Shown: positions 25,800 to 33,863 of the stretch, piece after piece
How positions within the stretch are numbered: position 1 is the first letter of the stretch
Layout: every line of letters begins with the position of its first letter
DNA from: Chlorobiota bacterium
Lineage (GTDB): Bacteria; Bacteroidota; Ignavibacteria; OLB7
DNA length: 64,000 nucleotides
Assembly (NCBI GenBank): GCA_028287785.1
Contig: JAQBOZ010000019.1
Location: 104,300-168,299 of the forward strand
Reading direction: 5' to 3'
Notes under the pieces: generated by a model
The model's input: the letters and a program-made list of their open reading frames with translations, nothing else
Database searches by the model: none
Told to the model about the DNA's origin: nothing
Position numbers and translations under genes: made by a program

Positions 25800-25831
25800 A
25801 ACTGAACTAAGTATATAAGTACCAAAAGAAG
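25800..25831. repeat. right terminal inverted repeat and right target duplication
   Basis: 25800-25823 is the complement of the left end (GGTACTTATATACTTAG, then TTCAGTT), with one mismatch. AAAAGAAG at 25824-25831 is the second copy of the 8-bp duplication. Confidence 0.9.
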
Positions 25832-25869
25832 CGCTCATGGAAGATCATTCTCCCGTGGGCGCTTCTTGT
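25825..25869 (+). terminator. displaced terminator hairpin of the upstream T9SS gene
   Basis: AAGAAGCGCTCATGG pairs with CCGTGGGCGCTTCTT (two G-T wobbles), followed by GTTG. The first six bases of the left arm belong to the AAAAGAAG target duplication. Closing the transposon places this hairpin about 20 bp downstream of the stop at 19395, the normal position for that gene's terminator. Confidence 0.65.
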
Positions 25870-25883
25870 TGTATCCGGCAAAT

Positions 25884-25938
25884 GTGCTCGTGGGATCGCC
25901 CCGAGCACCAGGGATTGCGCCCCTCCGGGGCTTGGGAA
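25884..25938. repeat. dispersed repeat R3, copy A
   Basis: A hairpin (GTGCTCG...CGAGCAC, 25884-25908) followed by TTGCGCCCCTCCGGGGCTTG and GGAA. The same arrangement occurs inverted at 47028-47081, where the hairpin arms have changed together to CGCGGGGCG/CGCCCCGCG. It is just outside the transposon's right end. Confidence 0.6.
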
Positions 25939-25988
25939 GATATTTCCGCCAACGCGGCGGCGGATGTCGTCCTTCCACAGTCTGCTGA

Positions 25989-26516
25989 TCAGCCGGGATA
26001 CCATCCCACAACCACATTCTTCAGCATCTGCTCCGCCAACGTCACCTGCCGGCCGCCGGAAGGGTCGCGGAATACCACGTTCTTCAGCGTCACGGTGGCG
26101 GTGTAGGTATTGCCGGAAGGGATGCTGTCGGTGGAAAGAGTGATGGTGGCGGAGCCGGAAATCGCCTTCCAGGTCGCCGGTTTGAGATCGTTGGCGGAGA
26201 TGACATCGTTGCAGTATTTCGGGAGCGTGGGGGCGTAGGCGTAGAGATCGATCGTGATGGAGAGGCCGCCGGGCGATTGCGCCAGATCAAATGTTTTCGG
26301 GGCGGTGCCGAGCGCCAACTGATCGCGACGGGCATCGATGACGAGGTATTCCGTGCGCGCGGCATTGCTGCTGGTGATGTAGATATCGCCGCAGCCGCCT
26401 GCTCCCCCCTGATACTGAAGGCCGGGCGTCAGCGTGGCGGGATCAGTGGCGCAACCGCCGAGAAGCGAAATCGCGAGAAGCGCCGGGAAGATGGATAACG
26501 CGCGCTGCATGTTCAT
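25989..26516 (-). CDS. hypothetical lipoprotein
   Basis: 175 residues with signal peptide MNMQRALSIFPALLAISLLGGC, a clear lipobox LGGC at residue 22. The mature part is a beta-rich domain (YLVIDARRDQLALGT, LSITIDLYAY, SATITLSTDSIPSGNTYTATVTLKNVVF), about 150 residues, with a possible Cys pair (GGCGDIY and KYCNDV). No family recognised. The predicted location is membrane-anchored facing the periplasm or outside. It stands alone; rsmB ends 110 bp upstream on the same strand. Confidence 0.7.
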   Translation of the reverse strand: MNMQRALSIFPALLAISLLGGCATDPATLTPGLQYQGGAGGCGDIYITSSNAARTEYLVIDARRDQLALGTAPKTFDLAQSPGGLSITIDLYAYAPTLPKYCNDVISANDLKPATWKAISGSATITLSTDSIPSGNTYTATVTLKNVVFRDPSGGRQVTLAEQMLKNVVVGWYPG

Positions 26517-26626
26517 GATAGGCTCTCCCTCGATGATTCGGATGATATCCGCCGGAACAGATCGATGACACGCCGCTGCGGGCGTCGTAACCGGAGTGCC
26601 GGCGATATCATCCCCCGTTCGCCAGC

Positions 26627-27967
26627 TTATTTCCGCCGGAGAAGCGCGCCGAAAAACGCATCGGTTCCGTGGAGATGCGGAAACGAACGGAAATAGCCCT
26701 CCGAGGTGATCATCCCCTCCGGGGCATTCACCGGCTCGTGTCGCCAGCCGGTGTTGCCGGCAAGAAATCGCTCCACCTGCGCCTCATTTTCCTCGCGCAG
26801 CAGCGAGCATGTGGCGTAGAGAAGAAGGCCGCCGGGCTTCACCAGCCAGCTATATTCATGAAGGATCGTCCCCTGAATCTCCGTCAGGCGATTGACCATT
26901 TCCGGCTGGAACGTAAGGCGCGCGCCGGGATTTCTCCGAAGGACGCCCGCGCCGGAGCATGGGGCATCGATCATCACCGCGTCGTACATCCCGGCCAGCT
27001 TCTTCCGGTTTTCCAGATAGTGGTCGTGGCTCATCACGCGGATATTCTGAGCGGTGCTTCTCCGCAGCCTGGGGCGGATCTCCATCAGCCGTCGCTCGTT
27101 GATATCGTGCGCGGAGATCGAGCCACGCCCCTTCATGATCGCGGCCAGATGTAACGATTTCCCCCCCGCCCCGGCGCAGGCATCGAAGACATGCCAGTTC
27201 GGATGCGGATCGAGAATCGTGGAGAGCAACTGGCTCCCCTCATCCTGAATCTCGAACCACCCCTGCTTGAACTCCGGTATCGCATTGGCGTTCAGCCGCC
27301 GGTTCAGCAGCAGCGCGTCGGGGGCGTAGAGGCCGGGCGTTGAAGGGATATTCTGCGCGGCCAGCGCGGCGGCAAGCCTCTCGCGGCCGGCGACAAGCGT
27401 GTTGGCGCGGAGCGTGATCGGAGCCTGACCGGAGAGCGACCCAAGGAGCGCCTCCCCCTCATCCGTCCCCATCTGTTCCAGCACCCGCTCCACAAACCAC
27501 GTGGGAAGACTGGTCGTGACCGCTATCCGCTCGGTTTCCGGCAGCGCGTCGATCCTGGCCGGGGCATCTCGCAGCAGGCGGCGGGCGTGGTTGATCTCGT
27601 TATCGCTCAGGCCGAGCAGCTCGCGCGCGGTGGCGTCGTCGATAGGATCGCCGCGATCGGTGAAGAACGCATAAAGGAGGATCGCCACATAGCGCTCGCC
27701 GGCGGCGTTGGTGAGGAAATCGCCAAGGATGAACTCCAGCCGGAGCAGCTCCCGGAGCGTGCCGTAGACCGCATCGGAGATAAAGCCGCGATCGTGCGAG
27801 CCCAGATAGCGATTGGCCGCGAAGAAGCGGCTGATGGTAAGATCGGCCGGGGTTTGCGGGCGCTCCAGCACCGCGACGAGAAGATCGCCGCAATGCCCGA
27901 GGCGAAACCGGGAAAGGCCGGAACGTGGCGCGTCAGGTTTGCGCTCGTGCTCTCCAGATTGATTCAA
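26627..27967 (-). CDS. rsmB: 16S rRNA (cytosine967-C5)-methyltransferase
   Basis: 446 residues. The N-terminal third is the NusB-like RNA-binding region (ISRFFAANRYLGSHDRGFISDAVYGTLREL). The C-terminal Rossmann methyltransferase shows SAM motif I VFDACAGAGGKSLHLA, motif IV MIDAPCSGAGVLRRNP and motif VI LYATCSLLREENE, giving the two cysteines of RNA m5C enzymes. The last residues GTDAFFGALLRRK are typical of RsmB/NOL1. It acts on small-subunit rRNA in the cytoplasm. The pairing of both catalytic Cys makes the enzyme class certain; RsmB over RsmF rests on the NusB-like half. Confidence 0.9.
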   Translation of the reverse strand: MNQSGEHERKPDAPRSGLSRFRLGHCGDLLVAVLERPQTPADLTISRFFAANRYLGSHDRGFISDAVYGTLRELLRLEFILGDFLTNAAGERYVAILLYAFFTDRGDPIDDATARELLGLSDNEINHARRLLRDAPARIDALPETERIAVTTSLPTWFVERVLEQMGTDEGEALLGSLSGQAPITLRANTLVAGRERLAAALAAQNIPSTPGLYAPDALLLNRRLNANAIPEFKQGWFEIQDEGSQLLSTILDPHPNWHVFDACAGAGGKSLHLAAIMKGRGSISAHDINERRLMEIRPRLRRSTAQNIRVMSHDHYLENRKKLAGMYDAVMIDAPCSGAGVLRRNPGARLTFQPEMVNRLTEIQGTILHEYSWLVKPGGLLLYATCSLLREENEAQVERFLAGNTGWRHEPVNAPEGMITSEGYFRSFPHLHGTDAFFGALLRRK

Positions 27968-28050
27968 GCGAATAGGAATTGAGATCGATGGAACCGCCCG
28001 CCGCGCGGAATATCGCGACGGGCATGAGAACTGTCGGAACGGTGACGATG

Positions 28051-29139
28051 CTATTCGATGTCGGCGTCCGGCTCCGGGATGCGGGTTCGGGACGCCGGAG
28101 CATCGGCATCTCCCCCCTTCCCTTTTCTTTCGGCCCTGATCATCGCGGATCGCGCCGTAACCGTCAGCGGAGAAACAACGCCGTTGAGGAATTTATGCCA
28201 CCCGACGATGCCGATCATCGCCGCGTTGTCGGTGCCGTGAATCGGCCGGACGCTGTAGAGCGCAAGCCCCTTCTCCTCCGCTCGCGCCGCGAACACCGCG
28301 CGGAGCCTGGAGTTGGCGGCAACCCCCCCCACCACCGCCAGCCGTTTCAGGCCAAGATCGGCGGCGACGCGGAATGCGGTGCCGGCGAGCGTATCGACGA
28401 TCGCCTCCTGGTACGACGCGCAGATATCGGCAAGCTCCGTTCCGGTCGGAAGGGCATCGGGATAATGATCGCGGAGAAAATACCGGAGCGATGTCTTCAA
28501 CCCGCTGAAGCTGAAGTCATTCCGGGAATCCTTGATAAGCCCCCTGGGAAAACGGTGCGCCGAGGGATTTCCATCGGCGGCCAGCCGGTCGATCGCCGGC
28601 CCTCCCGGATATCCAAGCCCCAGCAGCTTCGCCCCCTTGTCGAACGCCTCGCCCGCGGCATCATCGCGGGTGGCGCCCAGGAGCTGATACTCCCCCGGCG
28701 CCTTCACATTATAAAGGAGCGTATGGCCGCCGGAAACCACCATGCCGAGATAGGGAAATTCCGCGTCCGGCTGGTCGATAAGCACCGAAAGAAGGTGTGC
28801 CTCGATATGATTGACCGCGATCAGCGGGATGCCGAGTGAAACCGCGATCCCCTTTGCCGCGTTCACCCCGACCAGGAGTGAGCCGACCAGCCCCGGCTCC
28901 GTGGTAACTGCCACGGCGACAAGATCGCTCCATGACGCATTTCCCTTCGCGATCGCCTCCCGGATCACCGGCGCGATCGCCGTGACATGCGCGCGGGAGG
29001 CAAGCTCCGGCACGACGCCGCCCCACGTATTGTGGTCGGCCTGCGACGAGATGATCAGCGAGGCGATCGCCCCCTCCACGACAACCGAGGCGGAGGTATC
29101 ATCGCAGGATGATTCTATGGCAAGAATGGTACGCGGCAT
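28051..29139 (-). CDS. tsaD: tRNA N6-threonylcarbamoyltransferase TsaD
   Basis: Transfers the threonylcarbamoyl group to A37 of ANN-decoding tRNAs together with TsaB and TsaE. About 362 residues from the ATG at 29139 (MPRTILAIESSCDDTSASVV), where the family begins; an ATG at 29151 is also in frame. Visible features are the ASKHA nucleotide motif at the N-terminus, SQADHNTWGGVVPELASRAH, NHIEAHLLS (metal-binding HxxxH), VSGGHTLLY, RDDAAGEAFDKGAKLLGLGYPGGPAIDRLA and VVGGVAANSRLR. The tail (RTRIPEPDADIE) is longer than usual and charged. It is 83 bp upstream of rsmB on the same strand. Confidence 0.96.
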   Translation of the reverse strand: MPRTILAIESSCDDTSASVVVEGAIASLIISSQADHNTWGGVVPELASRAHVTAIAPVIREAIAKGNASWSDLVAVAVTTEPGLVGSLLVGVNAAKGIAVSLGIPLIAVNHIEAHLLSVLIDQPDAEFPYLGMVVSGGHTLLYNVKAPGEYQLLGATRDDAAGEAFDKGAKLLGLGYPGGPAIDRLAADGNPSAHRFPRGLIKDSRNDFSFSGLKTSLRYFLRDHYPDALPTGTELADICASYQEAIVDTLAGTAFRVAADLGLKRLAVVGGVAANSRLRAVFAARAEEKGLALYSVRPIHGTDNAAMIGIVGWHKFLNGVVSPLTVTARSAMIRAERKGKGGDADAPASRTRIPEPDADIE

Positions 29140-29487
29140 AATAGCCATCAAGATACGGCCCCGGAAGCTCCCGGCGGAAGCATTGCGGCCGATTGATCGT
29201 GTCTCAATGTGAATTTCATCCCCGGCGGCGGGCGTTGCGCGTCCGGTTTATCGATCGGCCGGATACGTGCCCGGTAATTCTGATCGTTGGAAGAGATGCC
29301 GCCGTATATTTGAAGAATTGCCGCCTTCCCGGCAGCCGGGAAGGCGCTGCACTCAAATGCCCCCGGGCACGTCGGTCTGATGCCCCTTTCGGGGTCGATC
29401 GCACGGCAGGCTGATCGGCCGGCCGGTTCGGGCGTTGTGATACAGGTTCCTCCCGGTACGTCCCCCAAGCGGGTAGTCATCGGCGGA
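29140..29487. other. divergent spacer between tsaD and the VWA gene
   Basis: Holds a perfect 10-bp hairpin, GCCTTCCCGG (29323-29332) and its complement at 29336-29345, without a T run. It should contain promoters in both directions; no gene is supported. The VWA frame is open from 29380, but its conserved part begins later. Confidence 0.4.
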
Positions 29488-31686
29488 ATGGCCGGTTCTC
29501 CATCGGATCCAAGCTACGTTGTGAAAGGATATACTCTCGGTCTGGCCGCAAGTCCCTGGATAGTTGCCCTGGTGATACTGGGGGCACTCGCCTTCGCGAT
29601 CTATTCCTACCGGCGCACATCTCCGCCGGTCCCACCGTTCCGTCGCTGGACCCTGATCACGCTCCGCACGCTCGGCATCGGCCTTCTCCTTCTGGCGTTG
29701 TTCGAGCCGGTTCTGTCGCTGTTGAAGATCAACGCGGAGGAGCCGGAGGTCGTTGTGGCGATCGACAACTCGGAGAGCATGACGCTGGCGGGGAGCGATT
29801 CCTCCCGGATTGCCGAGGCGCGCGCCATCGCCACGCGGCTGGCTGGATCGAAGCTGGCGGATCGGATACGGTTCGTGACCTTCTCGGATTCCGCGAAACA
29901 GCTTGCCGTGTATCGCCCGGACAGCCTGCGGGCGCTCGGGAGCGAAACCCGGATGGAGAGCCCGTTTACGCTGACGGCCGATTCGCTCAGGCGGAAGAAT
30001 ATCAGGGCGGTCGTGGTGATGTCGGACGGTCGCTATAACACGGGAGCCAATCCCCTCTTCGCCGCCGAAGGGCTTGGCGTTCCGGTCTACGCGGTCGGCA
30101 TGGGGGATTCCATCGAGCCGCGCGATCTCTCGGTACAGCAGATTTTCACCAACGAGATCGCCTATCTGGGGACCGAGCTTCCGGTGGAGGTCCGCGTGAA
30201 ATCGGCCGGATATACCGACGGCACCGCCACGCTCACCCTCCGTGACGACAACGGCGTGGTCTCCAGCCAGCAGATAGCGCTGGCCGCCGGCACAAACGAG
30301 TATACCGCGAACTTTCTCTACAAGCCGCACTCCGAGGGAATCGCGAAACTGCGGGCGGAGATCGGCGGCGGCGGCCAGGAGCTGACCCCGAAGAACAACA
30401 GCCGCACGGCGTTCGTGAAGGTGAAATCGAACAAGCGTCGCTATGTGATGATCTCCGGCGCCCCCAACCCTGACGTGGCGTTTCTCCGGCGTCTTCTCTC
30501 GGTCGATCCGAACATCGAGGTGAAGAGCTTCGTGCAGAAAGGGGGGCCTGATTTTATCGAGGGGAAGCTGGATGCCGCCGCGTTCAAGGATGCCGAGGCG
30601 ATCGTCCTGGTCGATTTCCCCACATCCACAAGCTCCCCGGACGCCATCCGGCAGATCAAGTCGATGGCGGAGGGATCGAACATCCCCCTCTTCGTGATCC
30701 TTGGCAACACCGTGGATATCAACCGGCTGAAGGAGCTGGAATCGCTCCTGCCGGTGACATTCGGCCCGCAGCGACCGGCGGAGATGCAGGTATTTGCCGA
30801 CATCACAGAGGAGGGGAAGAACAACCCGATCACCAGGGTGCGGAAGATGGAGGGATGGGATCAGCTTCCGCCGATCTACCGGAGCGAAACCACGGCGCGG
30901 GCGAAGCCGGAGGCGGAGGTGCTGGCACGGGCGCGGCTGGGAAACGCGCATCTTGATGATCCGCTGATCGTGGCGCGAAAGCTGGGTCGGAGCCGTTCGA
31001 TGGTGGTGCTGGGCTACGGAATCTATCGCTGGCAGCTTCTGGGGGAGGGGCCACGCCAGGAGCGCGGCGATGCCCTTCCGGGTGTGCTGGAGGATTTCAT
31101 CTCCAATTCCCTCCGCTGGCTGGCGGTGCGGGAGGAGAACAGGCAGGTGCGGATCGTCACCAGCAAGCAGATCTACAACCTCGGCGAGCCGGTCAGGATT
31201 CTGGCGCAGGTCTACGACGAGAGCTTCAACCCGTTGAACGACGCGCAGGTGGTGGTGGATGTGCGTGGCAATGAGAAGAATTATACCGTGACGCTGGCCC
31301 CCGCCGGCAGCGGCCGGTACGAGGGGACGCTCGGGAATCTGCCGGCCGGAGATTACAGTTTCGGCGGGAAGGCGACCGCCAACGGAAAAGAGATCGGGCG
31401 GGATGAAGGGCGGTTTACCATCGGTGAGGTGGGGCTGGAGTTCCTTCAGCCATCGATGAACGCGGAACTTCTCCGCTCGATCGCAACCCGGACCGGCGGG
31501 CGATTCTACACGCCCCGGCAGACCGGGAGCCTTGCCGATGATATCCTGGCAAACAAGGGGTTTGCCCCCCGCTCGCTGGAATCACGGAACGATACACCGC
31601 TCTGGAACTATCCGTGGGTGCTCGCCGCCGCGCTGATGGCGTTCGCCATCGAATGGGTTATCCGAAAACGGAGCGGGATGCTCTGA
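29488..31686 (+). CDS. membrane-anchored von Willebrand factor A-domain protein
   Basis: About 732 residues from ATG 29488; an earlier in-frame ATG at 29380 adds a region lacking features. Two N-terminal helices (SPWIVALVILGALAFAIYSY and LRTLGIGLLLLALFEPVLSLL) precede a VWA domain with the metal-binding motif VVVAIDNSESM (DxSxS) and VVVMSDGRYNTG. After a beta-sandwich and a glutamine-amidotransferase-like region (IVLVDFPTSTSSPD, FVILGNT, MVVLGYGIYRW) a last helix near the end (WVLAAALMAFAIEWVI) returns to the membrane. Such Bat-like large proteins are common in Bacteroidota; the role is unknown. Confidence 0.82.
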   Translation: MAGSPSDPSYVVKGYTLGLAASPWIVALVILGALAFAIYSYRRTSPPVPPFRRWTLITLRTLGIGLLLLALFEPVLSLLKINAEEPEVVVAIDNSESMTLAGSDSSRIAEARAIATRLAGSKLADRIRFVTFSDSAKQLAVYRPDSLRALGSETRMESPFTLTADSLRRKNIRAVVVMSDGRYNTGANPLFAAEGLGVPVYAVGMGDSIEPRDLSVQQIFTNEIAYLGTELPVEVRVKSAGYTDGTATLTLRDDNGVVSSQQIALAAGTNEYTANFLYKPHSEGIAKLRAEIGGGGQELTPKNNSRTAFVKVKSNKRRYVMISGAPNPDVAFLRRLLSVDPNIEVKSFVQKGGPDFIEGKLDAAAFKDAEAIVLVDFPTSTSSPDAIRQIKSMAEGSNIPLFVILGNTVDINRLKELESLLPVTFGPQRPAEMQVFADITEEGKNNPITRVRKMEGWDQLPPIYRSETTARAKPEAEVLARARLGNAHLDDPLIVARKLGRSRSMVVLGYGIYRWQLLGEGPRQERGDALPGVLEDFISNSLRWLAVREENRQVRIVTSKQIYNLGEPVRILAQVYDESFNPLNDAQVVVDVRGNEKNYTVTLAPAGSGRYEGTLGNLPAGDYSFGGKATANGKEIGRDEGRFTIGEVGLEFLQPSMNAELLRSIATRTGGRFYTPRQTGSLADDILANKGFAPRSLESRNDTPLWNYPWVLAAALMAFAIEWVIRKRSGML

Positions 31687-31723
31687 CCCCCTGGAACGAT
31701 CAATCGAACTGAACACAATACGT

Positions 31724-32206
31724 ATGTCACATTCCACTGATGAAGAGGCGCGACGCTACTTTCAGCAGGCATATTCCCTCCAGATGAAGGGGAATCTGGA
31801 CGCGGCAATCGATCTCTATCAGAAATCGATCGAGCTGCATCCGACCGCCGAGGCGCACACATTTCTCGGCTGGAGCTATTCCTACAAGGGGGATCTGCGG
31901 AAGGCGATCGAGCAGTGCAGAATCGCGATCGATCTCGATCCCGATTTCGGCAACCCGTACAACGATATCGGCGCCTATCTGATCCGGCTCGGCAAGTTCG
32001 AGGAGGCGGTGGAATGGCTCCAGCAGGCATGCTCCGCCCCCCGGTACGACGCGCGTCACTATCCGCATTTCAACCTTGGCCGCGCCTACGAGCGCCTGGG
32101 GGATATCCGCGACGCGATTCGGGAATATCTCCACGCGGCGGAGCTGGAACCGGGATACAAGCAGGCGTTGCAGGCAGCGGAACGATTGCAGGCTTCGATG
32201 AATTGA
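31724..32206 (+). CDS. tetratricopeptide-repeat protein
   Basis: 160 residues made of about four TPR units: ARRYFQQAYSLQMKGNLDAAIDLYQKSIELHP, AHTFLGWSYSYKGDLRKAIEQCRIAIDLDP, PYNDIGAYLIRLGKFEEAVEWLQQA and PHFNLGRAYERLGDIRDAIREYLHAAELEPGY. No signal peptide, so it is probably a cytoplasmic scaffold. It starts 37 bp after the VWA gene and is probably cotranscribed; TPR proteins often accompany VWA/Bat proteins in Bacteroidota. Confidence 0.88.
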   Translation: MSHSTDEEARRYFQQAYSLQMKGNLDAAIDLYQKSIELHPTAEAHTFLGWSYSYKGDLRKAIEQCRIAIDLDPDFGNPYNDIGAYLIRLGKFEEAVEWLQQACSAPRYDARHYPHFNLGRAYERLGDIRDAIREYLHAAELEPGYKQALQAAERLQASMN

Positions 32207-32735
32207 TTGTCCCGAGGCTTCCTCACGCGATACGAAAACTGCCCGGCGTCATGATGACCTCGGGCAGTGCTGTAACCGGCGATCCGGAATTGAAATCCGG
32301 AAACGAGTCAACGAAGAGCGCACGCCACGACGTACACTGAAACCATCTCTTCAAAATATCTTCAGACCCCCGGTGATCTCAGAAAAGATAGGAGGAAATA
32401 TAAATATTGGATACCGGGAGCCTGAAGAGCTTCGAGAATCGGCAGCGCGTTGCGGTGCTGATTGAAACAATGCCTGATGTATCGATGCGCCAACGCGCGG
32501 GGATGTGATTTCCCGGTATAACGAATCCCGATGCCAAAAGCTTACAGGGGCGGCTCCGTTGCCGGCCGTACGGAATCGGCTGGCTATTTCCGACGTACCC
32601 GAAGCTCCTCCACGTTCATCACTTTGCGTATGTTCCCACCCGGCCACGGGGGCGACAGGCACGCCGGGAAGGGGATGCCCGTCACGACCTCGTTCGATCG
32701 AACGGATTATTGATTTCAAGCAGGTTGTACAGCAT
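32207..32735. other. 529-bp spacer, no supported gene
   Basis: An 8-bp inverted repeat (ACTGCCCG...CGGGCAGT) about 50 bp after the TPR stop could be a weak terminator but lacks a T run. Upstream frames joined to the next gene (from 32505) are open but featureless. The promoter of the molybdoenzyme gene should lie near the 3' part. Confidence 0.4.
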
Positions 32736-33350
32736 ATGTCACTATTCAGCAACAAAAAGGATTTTCCGAAGGAGAACTCCTACGGAACGGCGAAGCTCCC
32801 TCCGGGGCAACTTCATACCGAGAAATTCCCCGTGCTCACCTATGGCGCCGTCCAGACGGTGAACACCGCGGACTGGCGATTCGAGATCACCGGCATGGTC
32901 TCCGAACGCCGCGTCTGGACCTGGGATGAGTTCATGGCGCTACCACAGACCACGCTGCACGCGGATTTCCACTGCGTTACCCACTGGTCCCGCTTCGATG
33001 ACGACTGGACCGGCGTCATCTTCAGGGATTTCTGGGAAGTGATCAAGGATGATGTCTCGCCCCAGGCAAAGCATGTGCTCCAGCACGCCTACGGCGGCTA
33101 TACCACCAATCTCCCGCTCCAGTGGATGCTGGATGAGGACGTGCTGCTGGCCCACACGTTCAACGGCGAACCCCTCCCCTCCGAACATGGCGGCCCGATG
33201 CGCGTGTTCACCCCGAAACGATACGCGTGGAAAGGGGCCAAATGGGTGAACGGATTGGAGTTCCTGGAGAAGGATCGCCCCGGATTCTGGGAGCAGAACG
33301 GCTACAGTAATTCCGCCGATCCCTGGCGCGAGGAACGGTACTGGGAATGA
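32736..33350 (+). CDS. molybdopterin-dependent oxidoreductase (YuiH/MsrP-like)
   Basis: 204 residues from ATG 32736; the frame is open to 32505 but only the part after MSLFSNKKDFPKEN matches the family. DWRFEITGMVSERRVWTWDEFMALP leads into DFHCVTHWSRFDDDWTGVIFRDF, where the Cys should ligate molybdenum as in sulphite oxidase/MsrP folds. VLQHAYGGYTTNLPLQWML and GGPMRVFTPKRYAWKGAKWVNGLEFLE complete the domain. No Tat or Sec signal is seen, so it is cytoplasmic like YuiH. The substrate is unknown (sulphoxide or sulphite chemistry possible). Confidence 0.88.
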   Translation: MSLFSNKKDFPKENSYGTAKLPPGQLHTEKFPVLTYGAVQTVNTADWRFEITGMVSERRVWTWDEFMALPQTTLHADFHCVTHWSRFDDDWTGVIFRDFWEVIKDDVSPQAKHVLQHAYGGYTTNLPLQWMLDEDVLLAHTFNGEPLPSEHGGPMRVFTPKRYAWKGAKWVNGLEFLEKDRPGFWEQNGYSNSADPWREERYWE

Positions 33351-33490
33351 GATGATCCGGAATGAACGAACGCATTTGACAATCACGGAGAGATCGCGAC
33401 GGAATTTCCGCGGATGATCTCTCCGTTGTTTAACGGGTGTTGTCTGTCCGTATCCATGTCCGGGGGTCGGGTCCGGGGGGTCGGGTCCAT

Positions 33491-33605
33491 GTCCGGGGTC
33501 CGGGTCCGGGGTCCGGGTCCGGGGTCCGGGTCCGGGGTCCGGGTCCGGGGTCCGGGTCCGGGGTCCGGGTCCGGGGTCCGGGTCCGGGGTCCGGGTCCGG
33601 GGTCC
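33491..33605. repeat. 13-bp minisatellite, first array
   Basis: About nine head-to-tail copies of GGGTCCGGGGTCC, preceded by more degenerate GGTCC-rich DNA from about 33461. Because 13 is not a multiple of three, each reading frame encodes a 13-residue repeat (RVRGPGPGSGSGV-like), so the open frame across it is a by-product, not a gene. Confidence 0.85.
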
Positions 33606-33626
33606 GGGCGGCTCTCAGAGCCGCCC
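33606..33626. other. perfect hairpin between two minisatellites
   Basis: GGGCGGCTCT-C-AGAGCCGCCC, 10-bp arms with a one-base centre. It directly joins the two 13-bp arrays. No T run follows. Confidence 0.7.
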
Positions 33627-33698
33627 CTACGTCACACCCCTACGTCACACCCCTGCGTCACACCCCTGCGTCACACCCCTGCGTCACACCCCTGCGTC
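33627..33698. repeat. 13-bp minisatellite, second array
   Basis: Five and a half copies of CTGCGTCACACCC, the first two with CTACG in place of CTGCG. Same unit length as the neighbouring GGTCC array but unrelated sequence. The rest of the spacer (33699-33863) shows only the upstream region of the OmpA gene. Confidence 0.85.
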
Positions 33699-33863
33699 CA
33701 TCCCACGACATGTTGTTCCACGCATACAACAACCATCCGCATTCCTCTCCGTGATGAATTTCATGCGACTCCCCTGTTCATACCGGACGGTGGCATAATT
33801 GCTGTTGTGCTCTTCCCGAGATACTGAAAAGTCCTTACTTCAATTTTTATCAAGGAAAAAAGG

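Larger units (their letters stand above)
19420..25823. mobile_element. 6.4-kb IS1595-type transposon with cargo genes
   Basis: The boundaries are defined by 24-bp terminal inverted repeats that begin GGTACTTATATACTTAG and differ at one position. They are flanked by a perfect 8-bp direct repeat AAAAGAAG at 19412-19419 and 25824-25831. Eight-base duplications are usual for the IS1595 family, and the only transposase inside (23584-24780) is of that ISXO2/IS1595 type. The interior is visibly AT-rich compared with the chromosome. Cargo includes a DUF6602 protein, a Cas2/SinR-like protein, two XRE regulators, several small and membrane proteins, and a three-helix membrane protein. The target was the terminator hairpin of the preceding gene. 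That the transposase acts on these ends is inferred. Confidence 0.9.

Noticed and set aside
29353..30951. 532-codon frame antisense to the VWA protein
   Set aside because: Shadow; Arg/His-rich without domain features.
33627..33698. Possible CRISPR array
   Set aside because: Direct repeats have no spacers; unit is 13 bp head-to-tail.
33414..33827. Open frame encoding RVRGPGPGSGSG repeats
   Set aside because: The repeat arises from a 13-bp minisatellite read in three frames; no start context or family.
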